A stretch of DNA of 64,000 nt from Pyropia yezoensis (Eukaryota > Rhodophyta > Bangiophyceae > Bangiales > Bangiaceae), in assembly GCA_009829735.1 (NCBI GenBank), contig CM020618.1, forward strand, positions 33,828,894 through 33,892,893. Direction: 5' to 3'. The translations under genes were made by a program, and so were the position numbers. Under the pieces are notes generated by a model. It was not told the origin of the DNA and did no database searches. It saw nothing but the letters and a program-made list of their open reading frames with translations. Shown here piece by piece: positions 29,060-39,821 of this stretch (positions are counted from its first letter, which is position 1; each line of letters begins with the position of its first letter).

Positions 29060-31186
29060 ATGGCCGATCAAGAGCATGATGAACAGGGCAGTGGTGGCGG
29101 TAATACTGGCGAGGGTGCGGACCCACCTCCACATCTTTCCCTAGCGGTGCGCCGACGATGCGCGCTTCTACGCGCCGCCGCGGACAGCCTTGTCGCACCT
29201 ACTATCGTCGACCGCGCACTCTTTCGGGCTGGTACTTCATCCACCAGCTCTGCCGTAGCGGAGGACATTGGCGGTGGTGGTGGCGGAGGTGGATCAGGTT
29301 TATTGGCGTCGTCAACGCCTCACCCCTCCGGCCCTCAGGTGCTCCTTGCTGCGGAAAGCGCTCCCGACGGCGAAACGGGCACGCCTGTCGTTGGCGAAGG
29401 CGACGACGCGGCCGTCGAAGTGAAGCGGGAGGACGTGCTGGCGGCTCGAGTACGCGGCGTCTACGGCGTTACAGTCGGGATCGGAGACCGTGTGGTCGCG
29501 ACCGGCATGCTATTCTCGGCACGTCGCCGGGAGGACGTGGAAGCGCGCTCGCCAACGCCGTCACCGCGTCGGGCACCACGACAGGCACTGGCGGACGTCG
29601 TAGCTGCCGGGATGAGCGTCCTGGCGTCGGCGCACCGCCAAGGGCGTGCTGAACAGGGTATGTCGCCGCCGCCACCTGCGAGACCGGTGCCGCCGCGGGG
29701 GCCGCTTCCCCCGTTGGCGTCGTTTGGTGCAGCCCAGGGCGCGCCGCCGCCGCCATCTCCGCAGCAGGTGCCGCCGCCGGGGCCGCTTCCCCTGCTGGCG
29801 TCGTTTGGCATGGCGTCGAAGCCAGCAGTGCCGCCAGGTGGTGGGTTGCGCGAACGGCACCGCCAAGAGGATGGGAGTGCGTGTGCCGAGGAGCCCCCCG
29901 TAACCCGCCCAACCGCTACGACGGCACAAGTAGGCGGCGTGCCTTGTCCTAAAGGGACGCCCTCCACGGCGTGTAGGCGATGTCTTGAGGCCCCCAGGTG
30001 GTCGGGAAGGCCCCCGCCGTACGAGTACACGAGCGTGCAGAGATCGGCCCCAAATAAGAGCATATCCCTCAAGAAAAAGGTCGCATCGTGGGAGCGCGGA
30101 TGCCCTCCCAAGAAGAACGAGTGTGACTGTTGCGGGATGCGGTTTGGGAAACCCCTTGACTGGGCGAGGCACGGAGTGGCATGCAGGGAGTTCAAGGAAT
30201 CGCTTGCGTTATCAAAACGGGCCACGCTGCAGTCGCAGGACAGGGCGCCGGTTGTTGGGCACGTGCCTGGCCCGTCGGAGGGGCGTATCGTCCGCCCAGT
30301 TCACCGACAGGTGAGCGTCTTGCGCGACGGTGCTCCCCGCCACGGCGATTCTCCCCGTTACGGCCACGGTGGTGCTCCCAGTCGTGACCACGGCGATTCT
30401 CCCCGTTACGGCCACGGTAGTGCTCCTCCCCATCGTGACCACGGCGATTCTCCCCGTTACGAACGCGGCGGTGGTGCTGCCCCCTACGACCGCGGCGGCA
30501 GTCCCCCCCCCTACGGCCACGGCGGTGGTCCTCCCCCCTACGACCGCGGCGGCGGTGCTGCCCCCAACGACCGCGGCGGCGGTGCTGCTCCCTACGGCCG
30601 CGGCGGCGGTGCTGCCCCCTACGACCGCGGCGGCGGTGCTGCCCCCTACGGCCGCGGCGGCGGTGCTGCCCGCTACGGCCGCGGCGGCGGTCCTCCCCCC
30701 TACGACCGCGGCGGCGGTCCTCCCCCCTACGACCGCGGCGGCGGTGCTGCCCCCTACGACTGCGGCGGCGGTCCTCCCCCCTACGACCGCGGCGGCGGTG
30801 CTGCCCCCTACGACCGCGGCGGCGGTCCTCCCCCCTACGACCGCGGCGGCGGTCCTCCCCCCTACGACCGCGGCGGCGAAGCTGCCCCCTACGGCCGCGG
30901 TGGCGGTGCTGCCCCGTACGACCGCGGCGGCGGTCCTCCCCCCTACGACCGCGGCGGCGGTGCTGCCCCCTACGACCGCGGCGGCGGTGCTGCCCCCTAC
31001 GACCGCGGCGGCGGTCCTCCCCCCTACGACGACGGCGAGTGTCCTCCCCCCTACGACCGCGGCGATTCTTTTCCCCACGGCAACTGCGATTCTCTCCGCC
31101 ACGAGCACAGCCCTGCGTGTGAACCGCCTAGTCCGGAGAGTCTTCCGGGGCCGCGTTGCTGGGGTGCGGGGGATCGGGGTGTTTGA
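29060..31186 (+). CDS. C2HC-finger protein with long nonapeptide repeat tail
   Basis: The 708-residue single frame starts at ATG 29060. Residues 1-300 are mixed low complexity with Pro-rich stretches (two similar RGPLPPLASFG / PGPLPLLASFG units). Around residues 345-385 lies a basic segment and one zinc-finger-like motif, CDCCGMRF-x8-H-x4-C, a C2HC finger. From about residue 425 to 690 the chain is a tandem array of Y-D-R-G-G-G-[AP]-[AP]-P nonapeptides, about two dozen 27-bp units, preceded by HGDSPRYGHGG-type units. The Arg/Tyr/Gly-rich tail resembles condensate-forming RNA-binding tails. A structural role is equally possible. All three frames of the 27-bp array are open; the finger decides the frame. 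Family not recognised. Confidence 0.5.
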   Translation: MADQEHDEQGSGGGNTGEGADPPPHLSLAVRRRCALLRAAADSLVAPTIVDRALFRAGTSSTSSAVAEDIGGGGGGGGSGLLASSTPHPSGPQVLLAAESAPDGETGTPVVGEGDDAAVEVKREDVLAARVRGVYGVTVGIGDRVVATGMLFSARRREDVEARSPTPSPRRAPRQALADVVAAGMSVLASAHRQGRAEQGMSPPPPARPVPPRGPLPPLASFGAAQGAPPPPSPQQVPPPGPLPLLASFGMASKPAVPPGGGLRERHRQEDGSACAEEPPVTRPTATTAQVGGVPCPKGTPSTACRRCLEAPRWSGRPPPYEYTSVQRSAPNKSISLKKKVASWERGCPPKKNECDCCGMRFGKPLDWARHGVACREFKESLALSKRATLQSQDRAPVVGHVPGPSEGRIVRPVHRQVSVLRDGAPRHGDSPRYGHGGAPSRDHGDSPRYGHGSAPPHRDHGDSPRYERGGGAAPYDRGGSPPPYGHGGGPPPYDRGGGAAPNDRGGGAAPYGRGGGAAPYDRGGGAAPYGRGGGAARYGRGGGPPPYDRGGGPPPYDRGGGAAPYDCGGGPPPYDRGGGAAPYDRGGGPPPYDRGGGPPPYDRGGEAAPYGRGGGAAPYDRGGGPPPYDRGGGAAPYDRGGGAAPYDRGGGPPPYDDGECPPPYDRGDSFPHGNCDSLRHEHSPACEPPSPESLPGPRCWGAGDRGV
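30480..31040. repeat. 27-bp tandem array coding the nonapeptide tail
   Basis: The unit CTACGACCGCGGCGGCGGT plus CCTCCCCC or GCTGCCCC is repeated about 20 times with alternating variants. It is internal to the C2HC-finger gene. Confidence 0.9.
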
Positions 31187-31310
31187 GTACCGTTGCGGTC
31201 TTTCTCCATTCCTATCACATCCTTTCTTGGCCTCGGCCTGCACGTGAACCGCCTAGTCCGGAGAGTCCTCCGGGGTCGCGTAGTTGGGGGCCGGGGGATC
31301 GGGGTGTGGT
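31117..31310. repeat. Duplicated 3' end of the C2HC-finger gene
   Basis: GTGAACCGCCTAGTCCGGAG and about 50 following bases at 31119 recur at 31244 (offset about 125 bp) with several substitutions. The first copy encodes the last residues of the protein; the second lies just after the stop. Confidence 0.7.
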
Positions 31311-32620
31311 CCTCACCATGCCTGTTTGAATGACGTTCTGAGTACCTCCCCAGGACCTCTTTGCATCATCTCCGAGGGACCATTTTGTCATGACCTATTG
31401 CCACAGGCATCGCAGTGTACATTGATCGCTTTATTGATTGTATCAACTTCGCCTACACCCCACTATTATATACTGCCCACTACCGCTGAGGGTATATGGG
31501 ATCGGTACATAAGTTGCTAGACGCTGAGCCATAGGCGAACAGAAAAGACAGTCGTGCGCATCGCACAACCACAACAGAGACAGCAATGGGGATTGACAGC
31601 ATGTCAGCTCCCATCACGGGCGCGACCCTGCTCCCCTCCCAACGCCCACCCATACACACTTCCATCATAGGCGCAACCCTTCTCCCCTTCCACCGTCCAC
31701 TCATACACACCCTCTAGGAAACAACGTGACACCACCCACCAGCACTCCCGCCATCGCTGGTAAGCCCGCCCCCCCACCACGCACCTTCCGGCACCCCCGC
31801 ACACCTTCAGGCACCCCCCCACACCCACAAGCTTGCCCCCCCCCCCCCGAGCAACATACCTGGGCGCGCGAGGAGGGTGATCCGGCGTATCTTTTCATAA
31901 AGAGGTCTTGACCTATAAAGGGGAGATGAGGGGTGTGGGGAGCGAAAGGAAGTGAACACAGGGGGGGAAGGACGGATAAAAGGGGGATGATGGCCGCAAC
32001 ACACAGAATAGCTGCAGCACCGCCAGTCGTACGCGAGGACACGCTCATGGATTCGTCAGTCGCAGCACAGAGCCACCCGGCGCCAGCTGGGCAGCACCCG
32101 CAATCGCCCCACGGCCCCATGCACTCCGACCCCAAGGGCCATCTCCACCACTTAAAAAAAAAAAAAAAAAAAGGTACGCGCCAGGCGCCCAAGCCAAGCC
32201 AGTTGACAGGACGGCAAGACACCTTGACGGCGTGTCGCTCGACCTGCTCGCGCACGCCCAGGGAGCACCGCCCCCCCCCCCCCCCCCCCCCATCGCATCC
32301 AGTCCTTGCGTGTGGAGAGACCCGCCGGTAGTTGTGGGGCGGCGGGCGACCCGCGGGGGCCGGCGAGCGCGCACCCACGGCGGCCGTCACCGGCGGCTGC
32401 CCGCAGTCCCTTGCAGGTAGCTTGTCTGGCCCATTAAACGGCCACTGCCCCTAAACCGGCCACTCCACGTGGCCCACGTGTACGCCCAAATTGACCCTTT
32501 GGGCAACGATCTCTCCTACTCTGCCGCGGTTCTTGCTGCACTGGTCACCCGTCCGTGTCTTTCTCTCCCCATCCTACATCACGTACTCCGCCCCCCGCCC
32601 CCCGCCCCCCCCGACATAAT
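31311..32620. other. Intergenic, short repeats and homopolymers
   Basis: No supported gene. It holds a two-unit ~55-bp repeat at about 31610-31720, a poly-A tract of ~20 at about 32154-32173 and a poly-C tract at about 32270-32290. The poly-A could be the tail of a retroposed sequence, but no target duplication was identified. Confidence 0.4.
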
Positions 32621-32621
32621 T

Positions 32622-33062
32622 ATGCCGCCTACTCGTGCTGGACCCACCAGCGTTGCTGTAACTACCAATGGACCTGATGCGACCCCACAGCAGGCATCTA
32701 CCCGTGGGGGGACCTCGCGTGCGTCGCCGCCTGGGCCGGCCCCGCCCTCCGCGGACCCGGTCGTGCGCGCTTGCGAGCTGTTTCGTACTCTTTCTGGAAA
32801 AAAACTGGTTTCCCAGCTTTTCTCTGTTGTCCCTGGACTGTCTCGCAAGAGTGCTCATACTATTGTGAAGGACAACGGCTTCCTCCGCCCGCGCGGGCGC
32901 CAGCCGTTCTTCACTGCCGCGGAGGAGGACGCCATCGTGGATGCCATGGGTGTATCGGCGGCCCAGGGCCTACTGCAGACCGCAGACACCCTACGGAAAA
33001 AGCGTCTGCTGGCTGGCGCACAGCGCCAGCGGATGTGTATGGGCTTAGCAGAATTTCCGTAG
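32622..33062 (+). CDS. HTH transposase N-terminal fragment
   Basis: The frame is open from 32469, and the ATG at 32622 is the best start. About 146 residues: a Pro/Ser-rich leader, then a helical DNA-binding region with LVSQLFSVVPGLSRKSAHTI followed by GFLRPRGRQPFFTAAEEDAI and VDAM. The order 'HTH - GRxPxFTxxEEDAIVDA' is that of N-terminal HTH domains in Tc1/mariner or pogo-like transposases. The catalytic domain is absent and the frame stops at TAG 33060-33062. It could be a truncated element or a first exon. No TIRs identified. Confidence 0.4.
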   Translation: MPPTRAGPTSVAVTTNGPDATPQQASTRGGTSRASPPGPAPPSADPVVRACELFRTLSGKKLVSQLFSVVPGLSRKSAHTIVKDNGFLRPRGRQPFFTAAEEDAIVDAMGVSAAQGLLQTADTLRKKRLLAGAQRQRMCMGLAEFP

Positions 33063-34014
33063 TCAGAGGGGGGGCCGATGAGGAAAGAATAAAAGTGGCC
33101 ATATGATTTCTCTTGACACGTATCAGGCTCGTGATGTGCCCTGGATGCCTATTGCAGAGCTGGTCAGTATAGGGGCAGTACACGTGGCGGCCTGATTTTG
33201 AGGGCGGCACTACAAGATACTCGCTCAGGCCCTGTCTTAACGGGCACGAGAACGTGAGTGAATGTGATCACACACGTCCAACAATTCCGTGATTGACGCA
33301 CGTTCTGTCTTGACGGCCAATCACGTTCACACCGTTCACAAACGTGATCGCGATGGGCCACTTTTCTGGTAATCGAGGAGCTCGCAAGGAGATCCATGCG
33401 ACCGGCGGGACGCGCCATCTTCGCAGACGCGTGGCCACTCAATTGTCCTGGAGATTTCTCGAGAAGGCTTCGACGGCGCAGGAGGCACGTGAATGTGTGA
33501 GCGGAAAAAAAAAAAAAAAAAAACGCCCGCGTCTGACGTGCTCTGAGAATCTCGTATTACTTGAAATGCGAAGGGTCAAGTACACATGAGCGGGGGTGGT
33601 CCCATCGGCCAGGGAGTTCGTGTCGGGCCGGACGCCAAACACATCGCCGTGCGATGACCAATCAGAGCTCTCCCAACGTGTATTCACTCACGTTCACGCG
33701 CGCGTTAAGAAAGGGCCTCGCAGAAGAAGAACATAAAAAGCACCATGAGAAAAAGCTCACTCTCCTCTCTCCAACGGTGTCTTTTTTTTCTGACGGAGAC
33801 AGAGAGAACGGCCTCGGCTGACCAGGTGGCCGGTTATTGGGCCAGACAGGCTTGGGTGGCGGCGGTGGTGGTGGCCGCGGTCGCGGCAGGCGGAGGAGGC
33901 GGCGGCGGGCGGGCGGGCGGGCGCACCGCCGCCCCCCGCCCCCGGGGAGCTGGGGGGGGGGGGGGGGGGGGGAGTGGTGGGCGGTTGGGCGCCACGGCCT
34001 GGGGCAGGGCGGTA

Positions 34015-34050
<36 letters not shown>

Positions 34051-34760
34051 GGTGGTGCGCCACGTGCGGCGGCCGACGGGCGGCGGGCGCCGTCTGCACC
34101 CCCCCCCCCCTCACCAAGGGGACGTTTCCCCGTGAAAGGGGGGAGCGGGGCGACGGGGGGACAAGCGGCGGTGGGGGGGGGAGGGGGAAGGGAGAAGAGA
34201 CGAGGCGTGAGGGGGGGGGGGGAGGGGAGGGGGAGAGGAGGCGGCGGCCGGCCGGCCGGCCGGCCGCCGCCATCGCCGAAAGGGTGGGGGCGGGGGGGGG
34301 GGGGGGGTTCCACCTGCAGTGTGGGGGGGGGGGGGGGGGGGTGGGTGGCAAGACGCGGAGGGGCTGGCAGCCGCGGCGGCGCTCTGTCTGGAGGCCACAC
34401 GCCCTCCCTGCGCCCCCCTGCAGCCCCCCTCCTCCCCCTTCACCCCCACCCCCGCCGCTCCCTCCCCCTGTATCTTGTTTCCCCCTGCGACACGGACGGC
34501 GGAAAGGAGGCAACAAAGAGGGGGGGGGACAACGAAGAGGAGGGGGGGGGGGGTAAGAAGGACCAGGAGGGCGGGGAGAGGGGGGGGGGGGGGTAGCGAC
34601 AAGGGATGCGCCGTGGCAGCGCAACGGGGGGGGGGGGGAGGGGGGGGGGGTGCGGTGGCGGTGCCCGCCCCCACCGCCGCCGCCTGCCCACCGCCGCCGC
34701 CTGCCCGCAGCGCCCCCCCCGCCGCGCTGCCACGGCACGTTGCGCCCTCCCATACGGCCA
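33063..34760. other. Intergenic: AT-richer block then poly-G-rich DNA
   Basis: 33063-33830 is less GC-rich, with a poly-A run at about 33505-33523 and a CCAAT-like GACCAATCAG near 33656. After 33840 the sequence is GGC/GGT triplets and poly-G runs, the longest at about 34015-34047. Long frames on both strands there are compositional. No supported gene. Confidence 0.4.
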
Positions 34761-34800
34761 ACCGCCGCGGGCGGGCGCACGCACGCCCGCGGCGGTTGGA
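34758..34800. repeat. Inverted repeat, about 16-bp arms
   Basis: CCAACCGCCGCGGGCG and CGCCCGCGGCGGTTGG face each other across a short GGCGCACGCA-type loop. It could form a strong hairpin; it overlaps the possible signal-peptide exon. Confidence 0.7.
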
Positions 34801-34865
34801 GCTCGACGTGGAGCTCCGCCGCCGCCCGGGCGCTCTCCTCATACGCGGAAGCGAGCTCGGGGTTG

Positions 34866-34897
<32 letters not shown>

Positions 34898-34961
34898 TGC
34901 GAGACAGGCGCCGACGGTGAGGAGGGCGGTGAGCCGCCGCCCGGTGGTGGGACGCGTCATG
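34788..34961 (-). CDS. Possible secreted-protein first exon
   Basis: From ATG 34961 the minus strand encodes MTRPTTGRRLTALLTVGACL followed by an Ala run and ANPELASAYEESARAAAELH. A basic n-region, hydrophobic h-region and Ala-rich cleavage-like site look like a signal peptide. Downstream the frame dissolves into low complexity, so only the first ~58 residues deserve attention. No splice donor is assigned. Confidence 0.25.
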
Positions 34962-36325
34962 GTTGGGGGAGGCGTTGGCGGGGCGGAGACTGGCAAGGGG
35001 GGCGGGGAGGAAACAGAGGGGCTGAGAACAGGGCGGGGGAGGGGGGGCGAGCGGGTCGTGGGGACGGGGAATGGGGGGGAAGGTATGGGGGGTGGGAGTG
35101 GGCAGAGGCGGGCCCACCAGTGGAGGCCTGCGCAGCGGTGGGAGTGCGGTGGGGAGGGGTGGAGAGCGGGACGGGCGGCTGGTTGTGTTGCGGGGGCTGC
35201 CCACGGTCGGCAGCTCCCGGGACGGGGGCGGGCTCTCAAAAAGCCATCCGCGCCCCCACCGCCAGTGGGGCGGCGGGGCGGCGGCAGACTGCTGGGCGCC
35301 GCGGCAGAGAGGCCGCGGCCGGGGGGCGCCCGCGGCAGACTGTGGGGTCAGGACGGGCGGGACTGTATCCCATGGCCGGCCGGCCGGTGGGCGGGCGGGC
35401 GGGCGGGCGGGCTGACGGCACCGCGGCCAGCAGTGGCGGCCAGCAGTGGCGGCCAGCAGTGGCGGCCGCGTCGGCCGCGGCGTGGCCGGCGTCCACTGTA
35501 CCGCACCTCCCGTTCGCCCGCCGCTCACCTCCCACCACCACAAGGGGCATGCCGACCAGCCGGCACGCCCCACCCATTCCCCTTCCCCCTTCCCTGGTGC
35601 TCCCAAGCGTCCCCCCTCACGGCCAGCCCATCGACAGGCCATCCTCACCCCCACCACCACCGCCACGAACCGCTCATCGCCCCCCCCTCCCTCACCCCCC
35701 CCCCCCCCCTCCCCCCGCCCCCCCCGCCGCCAATACCGACAGCCCCACCACCACACACGGCTGTCGGGAAAAGAGCGCGAGAGACACGCCCGTCTCCTCT
35801 GCTCTGGCGTGGCCGCGAGGGCACATCCCCCAACCCCCCCCCACCCACCCCCCCCCCCCCTGCGCTGGCCTCCCCCCGCCTCCCTCGCGGCGGCCACGCA
35901 CCACCCCCTCCGTGGGCACTGCCACCGCTTTCATAGACACCCCACCCGTCGTCACGCCGCCATTGCCACCGCACCCGCCCGTCTGTCAGACGGCAGCGGC
36001 AGGCGTGCGCAGCGGGGGGAGGGGAAGGGCGGGAGGGGAGGGGGGGGGGGGCGGCAAGGGGGGCGCCAAAGAACCTGCCGTCACCGCCTGGGGCGGCGGA
36101 TGCACGGCGCACGGCGCACCCGCGCGTGGACGGCGCCGTACCCATGGCCGGCAGCTGCGGCGGTCACCACAGCACGGTGGGGGGCGGCGGGCGGCCGCGG
36201 TGGTGGCAGACGGCCGACGGGGGTGGGGGGTGCGCCAGTCACGGGCTGGCGGCAGTGGGCAGGCACAGGCAGGCAGGCGAGGCACACAGAGGACAAACGG
36301 CGGTCGGTCGGGGCTCTCGCGGCCG

Positions 36326-36357
<32 letters not shown>

Positions 36358-37880
36358 AGAGCAGATAGATGGGCGACGGCAGAGGGCGGGGAGAGGGAGA
36401 CTGGCCGGCCGGCTGCCTGTCGACCAGGCCGGTGGATCTCGCGCGAGGCGGTCCGTGCCTCGGTGCTGTACCAAAGCCGTTACGTGGCGTCCCGGCCGTC
36501 TCCCATCCGTCCAAAGGGAGGGCAGCCAACGGCAATGGCACAACAACAACAAAAAAAAAGAGTACGCACCGTGGACCGCCCCACGGCAGCCAATGGCCGC
36601 GGTCAGGCCGGCCCTTCCCGACAAACGCTACTGTATGTATGTACAGTCCATACAGTGCTCCCCAGCCCCACGCCAGGGCCTCTTACCTTGTTTCTCACAC
36701 ACACGCGTGCAGCGTGGTCGGGGGGGGGATAGGTCCGCGGCGGCCCGTCGCGGCGCAGGTCAGGCCCCGCCACAGTGGCGCCTTGCCCCCGCCCCCACCC
36801 CCCCCCTCCACCTCCCATCCCCCTTCCCCCCCACCCCTGCCGCCGCCGCCGTCCACGCGCCGGGTCGGTGGGTCACACCGAGACGTCCCGCCCAGCCCCA
36901 CTCGCGTCGCCGCGACGGCGGGCGAGCTGGCGGGCGGGGGGGCGGCGGCGGCCGCGTGTCTGCCAGGCTGCCAGCCCCACGGCGGCGCCACGCCGCCCGC
37001 GGCGCGGTCGCCCACCCCCCCCCCCCCCGCGGCCACAATGGCACGCGCCCACCCCCCTTCCGCCGTCCCGCGGGGCGGGCGGGCTAGCGCGCGCGGGGGG
37101 GGGGGGGGGGGCGGGGGGACAGCGCGCCGGGGGGGGACGGCGGCGGCGGCGGCTATTGGCGTACCCCCCGCCCGCCAGCACACACCGCCGCGGCGGTGCT
37201 GCCAGCCGCACTGCGGGACGGGGGGTGGGGGGGGGAAGGGGGGGGGGGGGGGGTGGAAGGAGTGGGTGTGTGGGAGAGACACGCGGAAAGCGGGAAGGGG
37301 GGACAGCAACCGTCGGGCGGGGCGGGCGGGGGCGTCGGCGTTGCGGTGGCGGTGTCGTCGACCCCGCGTCGGGGCGCGCCGCCGCCGGTGGGGGTGCAAC
37401 GGGCAGCCGCGGCCGCGGCCATCATGGAAAGAGGCGGGGCGGGGGGGGGGGGGGGGGCTGGAAGCGCCGCGGTGGGGCCCCGCCGGCGGGCCTGGCACCG
37501 CGGCCGGCGGGAAACGGCGGCGGCGCTCTGGGTGTGCGTGTGGGTGGTTCATTGGCAGGGCTTGTCCGTTGCGGGCTGCGGTCGCTCGTGCTGGTTGGCT
37601 GCGTCCGCTTCCCCCACTGCCCACTGCCCCACCGGCGCCCCCCCACCCCCACCCCCACCCCCTCCCGGCCGCCCCCCTTCCGCCCCTGCCTCCATTTTGG
37701 TCACCGCCTTGTTCCCCGCTTGTCCACCACACTGCGGATGCGACGCGCCCCCGAGGGCGGGCGCCCCGCTTCACAGGCCAACGGCTGGGGCTGACGGCTG
37801 CGGTGCCGGCGGCAGCGGCGCGAGCGGCAGCCCGTCGTCCCCATTGTCACCACCGTCGTCGCCGCCGTCGTTGGTCTTCG
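34962..37880. other. GC-rich low-complexity DNA, no supported gene
   Basis: Poly-G runs (about 36329-36355, 37098-37110, 37439-37457), poly-C tracts and CCG/GGC triplets produce long frames on every strand. I see no domain, motif or credible start among them. Confidence 0.5.
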
Positions 37881-39691
37881 TCATTGTTCGTCGGGCAGCG
37901 CCACCCCCCTCTTGACCCGGAGCGGCGCCGCCGCCGCGGGGCGCTCCGCCGCGCAGACGAGGCTCCCCACCAGGAGCGACGCCCTGCTGAGCGTGCCCGT
38001 GCCCCCAGACGGCGACGCCGTCCCCGTCTGCCCAGACACTCGCATCGCGACCGCGCCAGGGGGGCCGCCACCCCCACCACCACCGCCGCTGCCACTGCCG
38101 CCGCCGCCGCCGCCGCCGCCGTCGCTTCCTCGGCCACCGCCGCCGACGCCGCAGCTGCTCATGCCCGCCGCCCCGCCGGCCGGCATGGGTGCGCCCCTGG
38201 CACCGCCGCCGCCTCTCTCGTCAGCCGCGACCGTCGTTTCGTACAGCGCCCGCGCGGCGGCGGCAGCGTCGGCCCCGAGCGCCCGCGCTGCCACCCCCCG
38301 GCCGGTGGCGTCCCTGCCCGTTGCCCACATCTCGGCCGGGGAGCCCGTCGTGGCGACTGAGAAAGTGTCAGAGGGGGGCCCCCCGCCCCCGCCGGCCACA
38401 CCATCACCCCGCCGCGGTGGGGCCGCAGGTGGGTCGCCGGCGGGCGGCGCCACCGCCTGCGCGCGCATGTCCTTGGCGGCGGCCCAGGTCACGGCCGGGG
38501 AGCAGATCGTGGCCACGGAGAAGTGCTCCGAGGGGGGGGCGGGGCTGCCGGTGGCCGCGAGACCACCTCGCGGCGGGGCCGCAGACGTGCCGGCGGCGGG
38601 CGTGGCCGCCGCGTCCGCCTGGCGCCCTCCACGGGCTCCCTCATCTGCATCACCGTCGCCGCTGCCGCCGTCCGGCTTGGGCGCGCCCCCCGCGTCAGGC
38701 TGGCGAGCGTTGCGCGCCCGCCGCCGCTGCGGCGCTCGCAGCGCCCGCACCCCCCCCCCAATCACCGCACCCAAGAGCGCCACGACGACGACGCCCACGG
38801 ACGCCGCGGCGGCCGTCGACAGGGCGGGGCCACCGTCGGCGGGGGCGGCAGCCACCGAGCACGCTTCCCATGACGGGGTGGGGGGTGAGCGAAAGGCGAC
38901 CCAGTACTTGATGTTTGGGTCTTCCCGCGCCGGCGACACGGCCGCCACGTGCGCCGCCCCCGCCGGCGCCGTGTGCTTGGCCCCGTCGCCCACCGACGGG
39001 CCAATGTTGACGGCGGGCGCCCACGCGCCCGGCGACGGGGGGTCGTCTGAAAAGGTGGCCGCAAACGCCTCCGACACCCACGCCACCTCCCAATCGGTAG
39101 AGGACAGGAGCGGCTCGCCGGGGAGGCGGCCCGCGGAAGGGGCGCCCGCCCAGTCCACCCGCAGGGCCATGGCGTGCGGGTCGGGGGCGGTGTCCCGGTG
39201 GCCGGTCAGGCCGATGCGGGTGCCTGCTCGGATTTCCGTCGGCCGGACGGTGTGGGTGACCCGGGTGTTGGTGCTGGGCTTTTCCCAGTACAGGGTGGTA
39301 CCCTGCAAGGGGGGGTGTCGGGTGGGGGGGGAGGGGTTGGACAGGCAAGACGAAGAGGAAACGTGGAGGGAGGGCGCACTAGCGAGCGGCTCGGCAGGCC
39401 CCCAATGGACGAGAGCGTCAGCAAATGGCTACCAAGCGCGCGGCCGCCCAGCACCCCATCTCTTCGTGCAGCGACCGGTACTTCGTCGCCTCTCGCTCCA
39501 GACGCCCCCTTGTCTAGGTCCACCCTTGCGCTCCCCACTGCCCAGACGGCGGTCGCCTACCAAGAAGACTCGCAGGTTGGTGTAGAAGAACTGCAGCTTC
39601 ATTTTCGACACGTTGCACGGGCGCCCGACGGATGGCACGAGCGCCGCCGCGCCTGGCGTGGTCGTCGCCGCCACCACCACCGCCACCCCCA

Positions 39692-39727
<36 letters not shown>

Positions 39728-39821
39728 CCGCTGCCACCGCCGCCGCTGCGGCGCCCACGACCGTCCCTCGCCCTGCGGACGGGCGCAGGGGCATCCGCCC
39801 CCACCGCCGTCGTCGCGTCAT
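37881..39821 (-). CDS. Single-pass membrane protein, two exons
   Basis: I read complement(join(37881..39302, 39561..39821)), about 560 residues. Exon 1 starts at ATG 39821 (MTRRRRWGR), encodes a basic n-region and a long Ala/Val hydrophobic segment, then CNVSKMKLQFFYTNLRVFL, and ends at TTG|GTAGGC. The 258-nt intron ends in CTTGCAG. Exon 2 continues in phase with GTTLYWEKPSTNTRVTHTVR. The luminal part is ~230 residues (DWEVAWVSEAF, NIKYWVAFRS). A transmembrane helix follows (ASVGVVVVALLGAVIGGGV) and a basic stop-transfer RAPQRRRARNAR. The cytoplasmic tail is low complexity but holds two related motifs, SEHFSVATICSP and SDTFSVATTGSP, each before a W-A-x-[AG] block. The topology suggests type I. 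Fold and function are not recognised. The splice sites are inferred from phase and continuity. Confidence 0.6.

Noticed and set aside
30212..31243. Val-Ala-Gly or Thr-Thr-Ala repeat proteins over the 27-bp array
   Set aside because: They are alternative frames of the array; the zinc-finger frame is the only one continuous with non-repeat coding sequence.
33662..37780. Very long frames on both strands in the poly-G/poly-C region
   Set aside because: Stops are rare because AT is rare. The translations are pure Pro/Gly/Arg/Ala with no domain, and opposite strands are equally open.
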